Source: an uncultured bacterium (GTDB lineage: Bacteria > Elusimicrobiota > Elusimicrobia > Elusimicrobiales > Elusimicrobiaceae). From it: 64,000 nt of DNA. Below the pieces are notes generated by a model, which saw only the letters and a list, made by a program, of their open reading frames with translations, did not search any database and was not told the origin of the DNA. Below are positions 59,492 to 64,000 of the stretch, piece by piece. Within the stretch, counting starts at the first letter, position 1; every line of letters starts with the position of its first letter. The stretch lies in the NCBI GenBank assembly GCA_949297775.1, contig CASFTM010000003.1, positions 1-64,000 of the forward strand, read 5' to 3'. Position numbers and translations under genes: made by a program.

Positions 59492-62053
59492 TCAGTGTAG
59501 TTTTCTAAGCATATTGATAATTTTTTCTTTTTCATTGCTATCATTAGTTTTAAAACGTAAAAATGGAAAAGAGTATTTTGTAAGAATTCTATCTTTTATA
59601 GAATCTCTTTTTTTCTGTCGGAAGTTGAGAAAATGGTATCTAAAACCATCCACTTCAATAATGGCTCGTGGCTTTTTATTTAGCTTATTAAAAATAAGGA
59701 AATCCACATGCGTCCAAGAGCGTTTTGCATATTGGGCTTCTTCAGGAGTAAGGATTGAAAAGTCTTGAATGATATTACGCAAAGGAATGTGCATTCTAAA
59801 TTGATACTTTTGAAATTCTTTTTGCTGCAATATTTGAGCAAGCAGTTGGTACATTAGGTTTTCACTATCGTATGGAGAAACTCTGTTCCCATGTAATAGC
59901 CGTTCACGTTCTTCTTGGTATTGTTGATAGAGCAAGTCAAATACAGAGTGCACCTTGCTATTGGTAGCTCCGGCACTATGATATTCTATATAATCCATTA
60001 AATCCTGAACATAACCAGCTTTATTGTTTTGATTGCCATTTGTTACAACAATTAATTGCTTTTTGGCTCTGGAAACGGCCACATTTAAACGATTTGGCTG
60101 ATCTGTAAAATCAGAAATTTGATTATCAACTGTCGAGATAATAATAATATCTTTTTCCCGGCCCTGGAATTTATCAACCGTATCGGCTTGTACAGCGGTA
60201 TGGGCGAAAGCCTGTTGGAGAGCTTTTGTTTGTTCCCGGTATGGTGTTACAATACCGATGGTTTCGGAAGTTGATTCTAAATTCTCCTTTGGAAACACTT
60301 CGCTTTTAATCACATCAATCTGACGCTGATTTAGATGACCTCTGGCATGGTTTCCAGGAACCGTTTTATATAGGGCTAGAGGAGCGCGGCTAGAGGTATC
60401 TTTAGAGAATATGAGTAGTTGGTTATTATAAAATTTTGCATTGCAAAAGCCGATAATTTGGGGATGACAACGATAGTGTTCTTTGAGCATAGTTTGTGGA
60501 ATTTCAGGGAATACATCAAGTACAGATTGCAAAAAACTGTGGGAGCTGTACCGATACGCTTCCGGCAGACTATATTTCGAAAAAATGGCGTCAGTCTTTT
60601 GTTTGGTAATATAATCCACCACATTAGGCAGTTGCTTGGAATCGCCCACAATAACCGCTTTTTTGGCACACGAAAGCGCCAAGGCCCCTGTGGCAATATC
60701 CACTTGAGAGGATTCATCAATAATCACATAATCATAAATGACTCTTTTGGATAGACTGCTACGCAAAGAATAGGTCGTGCTTAAAATAACTGGATAATCT
60801 TTCAAAAAACTTTCAGATTTTTTCCATAATGCTTCTAATTGATAAACCGCCCGAGGCTTACCTAGATATTTAGCCGCTAGTTCATTTTTTAATAATCGTA
60901 AAGACAGAGCGGCATATTCCTCCATTTTTTGTTCAAAATTGTAATTCCCCAAGACGTTTTCCAGCTTTTGGATATCCACTTCCATTTCATTTATTTTTGT
61001 TGCGTAGTATTGCTTTTGTACAGAGTCTAAAATTTCAGCAGCAACAGTTTGCTTACTATCTCTCCATTTCAAGCCAAATTTGACTCTATAATAGATTCTC
61101 AGGAAGAAACGAACCGGAGCGGGGTATAATCCCGATTGTTCATAACTGATTAGAAAATCCAACAAATCACTTGTAGACAATTTTTGCGAAAGGCCTGTAA
61201 ATAAAATATTTCCTGAGTGCTGTTCGTGAAAATACTGACAAAAATGGTGGTATTCCGTTTCCAAATCGCGCTTTTGTTGTTGAAGTTCGGCTAGTTTGTT
61301 TTTGTATTTTAACATCTCTGCCAGATTTGTAAAAAGCCTACTCAGCTGATTTTGAAGCAGCAATTTTTCAGGTTCGGATAATTTCCAACTAGCTAAATCT
61401 GCTGGTATTGTTTTTTGTTCTTGTGCGTTAATAAAGTTCTGCTTGTTTTGGGTATTTCCTAAATAGGCTGAGATAAAGGATATGCCATATTTTTCCAGTT
61501 TTTCTTGAATGTTCGCGGTTGCAGTATTGTTGTTGGATACTACAGCAACTGTTTTTCCCTGCATAATTGCATTTGCAATGATATTTAGAATGGTTTGCGT
61601 CTTCCCCGTCCCGGGAGGGCCTTGAATAACGCTTTGAGAATAAGTTAATGCTTTTTCAACAGCCGCTTTTTGAGATGTATTAAACCCAAAAGGAAATATA
61701 GCAAGGGGAACAGCATCGGGTACAGGGTTGAATGTTGCCGTTAAATACGAAGAAAGGATAGAGTCCTCTCGAATGAAATTAATGCGGGAATAATGTTGAG
61801 AAAGGATATTTTCCCCTTCTGGGGTTAATAAGCCTATAGCTTTTGCAATATCTTTTAAATAATTAAAACAGTTTTTTGCGTCCAGATTGGCTAGTGTAGA
61901 ATGAATTATTTTGACATTCTTTTTATTGTAAAAGTATGTTTTTGGATCATTGTGAAAAACAATCTTAATTTTACTTCCTATATCGTCTAAGGTTTTAAGT
62001 TGCTGGGTTTTATCTTCTCCTTTTATAAGGATTATTCGTTCTTGTTTAGGCAT
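59492..62053 (-). CDS. Upf1-like SF1 helicase with C-terminal nuclease-like domain
   Basis: 853 residues. SF1 helicase motifs: FNTSQKAAVEKAL (Q motif), GPPGTGKTQTILNI (Walker A, 145-152), VIIDESSQVDIA (Walker B), VGDSKQLPN (III), MLKEHYRCHPQII (IV), VDKFQGREKDIIIIS (V) and NRLNVAVSRAKKQLIVV (VI): the COG1112/Upf1-Dna2 group. A long helical insert separates I and II. The C-terminus, HVDFLIFNKLNKKPRAIIEVDGFRYH, fits a PD-(D/E)xK-like nuclease or DUF2726 (D...ExD). AT-rich unlike its surroundings. The layout recalls Mokosh-like and other helicase-nuclease phage defence proteins; that role is inferred. Confidence 0.85.
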   Translation of the reverse strand: MPKQERIILIKGEDKTQQLKTLDDIGSKIKIVFHNDPKTYFYNKKNVKIIHSTLANLDAKNCFNYLKDIAKAIGLLTPEGENILSQHYSRINFIREDSILSSYLTATFNPVPDAVPLAIFPFGFNTSQKAAVEKALTYSQSVIQGPPGTGKTQTILNIIANAIMQGKTVAVVSNNNTATANIQEKLEKYGISFISAYLGNTQNKQNFINAQEQKTIPADLASWKLSEPEKLLLQNQLSRLFTNLAEMLKYKNKLAELQQQKRDLETEYHHFCQYFHEQHSGNILFTGLSQKLSTSDLLDFLISYEQSGLYPAPVRFFLRIYYRVKFGLKWRDSKQTVAAEILDSVQKQYYATKINEMEVDIQKLENVLGNYNFEQKMEEYAALSLRLLKNELAAKYLGKPRAVYQLEALWKKSESFLKDYPVILSTTYSLRSSLSKRVIYDYVIIDESSQVDIATGALALSCAKKAVIVGDSKQLPNVVDYITKQKTDAIFSKYSLPEAYRYSSHSFLQSVLDVFPEIPQTMLKEHYRCHPQIIGFCNAKFYNNQLLIFSKDTSSRAPLALYKTVPGNHARGHLNQRQIDVIKSEVFPKENLESTSETIGIVTPYREQTKALQQAFAHTAVQADTVDKFQGREKDIIIISTVDNQISDFTDQPNRLNVAVSRAKKQLIVVTNGNQNNKAGYVQDLMDYIEYHSAGATNSKVHSVFDLLYQQYQEERERLLHGNRVSPYDSENLMYQLLAQILQQKEFQKYQFRMHIPLRNIIQDFSILTPEEAQYAKRSWTHVDFLIFNKLNKKPRAIIEVDGFRYHFLNFRQKKRDSIKDRILTKYSFPFLRFKTNDSNEKEKIINMLRKLH

Positions 62054-62175
62054 ATTAATATACTACTATATTATGATTAGAGATTAATTAAATAAAGACT
62101 GTATGTCGTCATATATGGCGTTTTGGTGTAATCAGTTGATAGGTGTAAACCATCAGAACGTAATAATAACAGGGT

Positions 62176-62640
62176 TTAATTACCTTGTTGATAATATATA
62201 CACCAATCTACCCTTTGCTTGGTTCCGCCGTCATATGGGACAGCTAATTTTTTATTTAAAAGGGCCTGGGCAAGGTTTTGTTCCTGTTTTTTAGTGGGAT
62301 CTTCTGTTGGAAAGCGTACAAAAACATCACAGAGCAGGCGGAAATACTTATCCTTCTGACAATTACGCAAGATGATGGAGCCTTTCTGTAAAAACTCTTC
62401 ACTAAACTCTTTTGCTTTTTGGGCGGTCTGTTTTTCACAGATATCTTTAGTTCTTAATTCTGGGCAGTCTATGCCGTTTACACGCACAGATATTTTTTTG
62501 CAAAAAAGGGGATACCTGCAAGCCAATGAGACTTTAAAGGTATCCCCATCGTATACGGAGTACAAGCGAACCTTGTAGAAGTTTTCCGCCGAAGACAAAA
62601 GAGGCCAAAATAATAAAAGAATAATCATCTTATATTTCAT
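62176..62640 (-). CDS. Secreted thermonuclease (SNase family)
   Basis: 154 residues. Signal peptide MKYKMIILLLFWPLLSSAE. SNase marks: VYDGDTFKV, ISVRVNGIDCPELRT (Arg, Asp and Glu of the active site), KYFRLLCDVFV (second Arg) and LAQALLNKKLAVPYDGG. Ca-dependent cleavage of DNA and RNA in the periplasm or outside is expected. Five Cys fit disulfides. Such nucleases often ride on plasmids and conjugative elements. 15 bases after the CsgG-like gene, so probably one operon. Confidence 0.9.
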   Translation of the reverse strand: MKYKMIILLLFWPLLSSAENFYKVRLYSVYDGDTFKVSLACRYPLFCKKISVRVNGIDCPELRTKDICEKQTAQKAKEFSEEFLQKGSIILRNCQKDKYFRLLCDVFVRFPTEDPTKKQEQNLAQALLNKKLAVPYDGGTKQRVDWCIYYQQGN

Positions 62641-62655
62641 TTGGCCTCCCTTTGT

Positions 62656-63732
62656 TTATTTGTCAAACGGCAATTTTACCACCGGTCTTTGGACTTCTTT
62701 TACAGGTTCCGGTTGGGGGTCGGGAGCCCGGCGAACAACTTTACGCCCAGTTTTTTGTGTTTTAGCAGCCGGGAACAAACGGTTGGAAAGTTTATGGGTG
62801 ATATCCCAAGCTACCTTTTTGCTCAGATTTTCAAACACTTCTCCGCACGTTAGTTCACTGTCTTCTTGGTCGATGGAAAAGGCAGAACGCGAAGTAAACA
62901 CATTTTCCATAGTGGCTGTTTCCAATAAGGAAAATTCCATTTCCAGTTTGCCTTTTGTTGTTGTATGAGTTTCGCCTAATAAGTCTAGGGTTTCTTTTTC
63001 ATTTGCAAAAGAAAACTGGCGGATTTTTCCTATCAGAATATAATCTGCTGGAATTACGTTTTGCAGGCGTTTCATTTCTTCCTGTTGAGTCATACCGGCC
63101 GCTACTAAAGAAAGTTCTTCTTCGTATGCGGCAAAATTTTGTCTGTCCAACAATTTAAAACGACGCGTTTGAGAAAGCTGCTCTTTCACGTCAAATGTGG
63201 CATTATCCAGCAAGGCCAGAGTTTCGTTTCCTGCACACAGTTGGCTCTGTTTGCTAAAGAATACAGGTACAGCCAGGGAGTATTCTTTTTTAGAGGATAA
63301 AGCACCCTGTTCATACTTATCCAATGTTTTAAACGAAGCGGTGATGGTAACCTGATAACCTTCTTTCGTTTTCGTTTCTTTTATAACTTTATAGGAGTCC
63401 ACCTTCCCTTCATACCGCGCGTTGATTTGCTCTAAAATCACGTGGGAAGAGCTGCTCCCTGAAGCTGTAAATTGCTTGTTCTCGCTTTTGGAATCTTTTT
63501 GCGCGATATCTACAGCCACCTGGTGAGTGACGGTAAGCGCCTGGGTGGGGTCTGTTTTGGAAACAGACACCCCATTAAACTGCCGCACGGCGTTTTCTAC
63601 CGCATTGAGAATAGCAATATCCCGGCTGGAACCTATGCCCGTGGCGGCAATTTCTTCTGTCTTAGCAAACAGAGAAGTCAGACCGAAAAAACATAAGGCC
63701 ATTAAGAATATAATTTTTTTGTGCATAAACAC
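62656..63732 (-). CDS. Secreted FlgT-N/CsgG-like envelope protein
   Basis: 358 residues. Signal peptide ends LFAK. N-terminal domain ATGIGSSRDIAILNAVENAVRQFNGVSV ... VTITASFK is the LPP20/FlgT_N-type repeat; the middle (KLLDRQNFAAYEEELSLVAAG, LQNVIPADYILIGKIRQFSF) matches the CsgG nucleotide-binding-like core. C-terminal Pro/Arg tail. CsgG-type proteins form outer-membrane pores or assembly platforms, but no lipobox is visible. Directly adjacent to the LpoB-like gene. Confidence 0.78.
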   Translation of the reverse strand: MFMHKKIIFLMALCFFGLTSLFAKTEEIAATGIGSSRDIAILNAVENAVRQFNGVSVSKTDPTQALTVTHQVAVDIAQKDSKSENKQFTASGSSSSHVILEQINARYEGKVDSYKVIKETKTKEGYQVTITASFKTLDKYEQGALSSKKEYSLAVPVFFSKQSQLCAGNETLALLDNATFDVKEQLSQTRRFKLLDRQNFAAYEEELSLVAAGMTQQEEMKRLQNVIPADYILIGKIRQFSFANEKETLDLLGETHTTTKGKLEMEFSLLETATMENVFTSRSAFSIDQEDSELTCGEVFENLSKKVAWDITHKLSNRLFPAAKTQKTGRKVVRRAPDPQPEPVKEVQRPVVKLPFDK

Positions 63733-64000
63733 CTACCAAATGGGGGCTTTGCCGCCTTCCTTGATAATGGGAGTTTCGCCTTCCCAAAACGCTAAGCCGG
63801 TTTCTATTTCGCTTAACGTCAGTTGAACATAATATTCTACACGGGTTTTATTGCGACCCAGAGAGATGTTTTTCTGGATAATTTTACCTGAAAGGCTCAA
63901 GTCCGGAGCAATAATTTTACCTGTTTGAGCAACCGTATTTTGATTTACTTCGCCCGATTTGCGCAACTGACGGGCTTTCATGACCATTGGGTCTTCCGCC
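63733..64000 (-). CDS. LpoB-like protein, N-terminus outside window
   Basis: Visible C-terminal 88 residues: LSLSGKIIQKNISLGRNKTRVEYYVQLTLSEIETGLAFWEG, the ending typical of the LpoB (penicillin-binding protein activator) family, then EGETPIIKEGG. The frame stays open past 64000, so this is a partial gene. LpoB activates PBP1b from the outer membrane. Stop codon abuts the start of the CsgG-like gene, which suggests a CsgG/LpoB pair. Confidence 0.8.
   Translation of the reverse strand, partial: AEDPMVMKARQLRKSGEVNQNTVAQTGKIIAPDLSLSGKIIQKNISLGRNKTRVEYYVQLTLSEIETGLAFWEGETPIIKEGGKAPIW

Noticed and set aside
1-64000. CRISPR array, transposase or rRNA operon
   Set aside because: No regularly spaced repeats with spacers, no transposase motif and no rRNA sequence were seen on either strand.

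Overview
The window looks like a chromosomal segment of an anaerobic, Gram-negative bacterium, most likely of the phylum Elusimicrobiota (gut lineage). The basis is several short type IV pilin-like genes that share the FTLIELLVVVLIIGILAA N-terminus, an outer-membrane porin and outer-membrane lipoprotein-type genes, [FeFe]-hydrogenase maturases HydG and HydF, DXP-pathway isoprenoid genes and a strictly core bacterial gene set, with roughly balanced GC. The phylum call rests on recognition of protein style; no 16S or marker-tree evidence is present.

Layout. 1-14.6 kb: a pilin cut by the left edge, exonuclease III divergent from metK, a C_GCAxxG_C_C protein and a DJ-1 protein, a second pilin, a repeat-rich gap, then a minus-strand run (OMP, DUF192, secreted protein, EF-P, two M24 peptidases), a plus-strand membrane protein, PBP4, and a YfcC-type carrier. 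14.6-16.3 kb: a self-contained unit with a structured leader, a Cro/CI-HTH repressor with an S24-like tail, and about 400 nt that look like a structured non-coding RNA with its own promoter and terminator. 16.3-26.7 kb: MsbA-like exporter, a DksA/TraR zinc-finger protein, then one co-directional core run smpB, tRNA-Leu, ftsQ, ftsA, ftsZ, pilT, cmk, plsC, rpsA. 26.7-36.2 kb: hydG, a major porin, PPC-domain protein, a long transketolase, M42 peptidase, class II aldolase and hydF. 36.3-45.6 kb: two secreted paralogs of unknown function, ispA-dxs, a LOG-family protein, a third pilin, a histone H1-like protein, CYTH and thioesterase genes, tRNA-Val. 45.8-59 kb: a 1079-residue secreted repeat protein with a codon-usage shift, an NlpE-like lipoprotein, Ogt, two secreted proteins with an ADP-ribosyltransferase-like motif pattern, DUF2207, a DNA glycosylase, two YqaA-type membrane proteins, a TPR protein and a 48-residue Cys-rich microprotein. 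59-64 kb: downstream of tRNA-Arg the sequence becomes AT-rich and carries an Upf1-like helicase fused to a nuclease-like tail, a secreted staphylococcal-nuclease homologue, and CsgG/LpoB-like genes; this looks like a genomic island whose far end is outside the window.

Two signals run across the window. First, all three pilin genes have a promoter with the same architecture: TTGAC(T/G), CG, exactly twelve T, GA, then the -10. This is a possible slippage (phase-variation) site. Two of them also carry a 34-bp palindrome spanning the -10 and the start codon. Second, a set of genes (smpB, hydG, two pilins, the Cys-rich microprotein, one ART-like gene, the DNA glycosylase) have a -10 hexamer six or seven bases before the start codon and no ribosome-binding site. 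They are predicted to make leaderless mRNAs.
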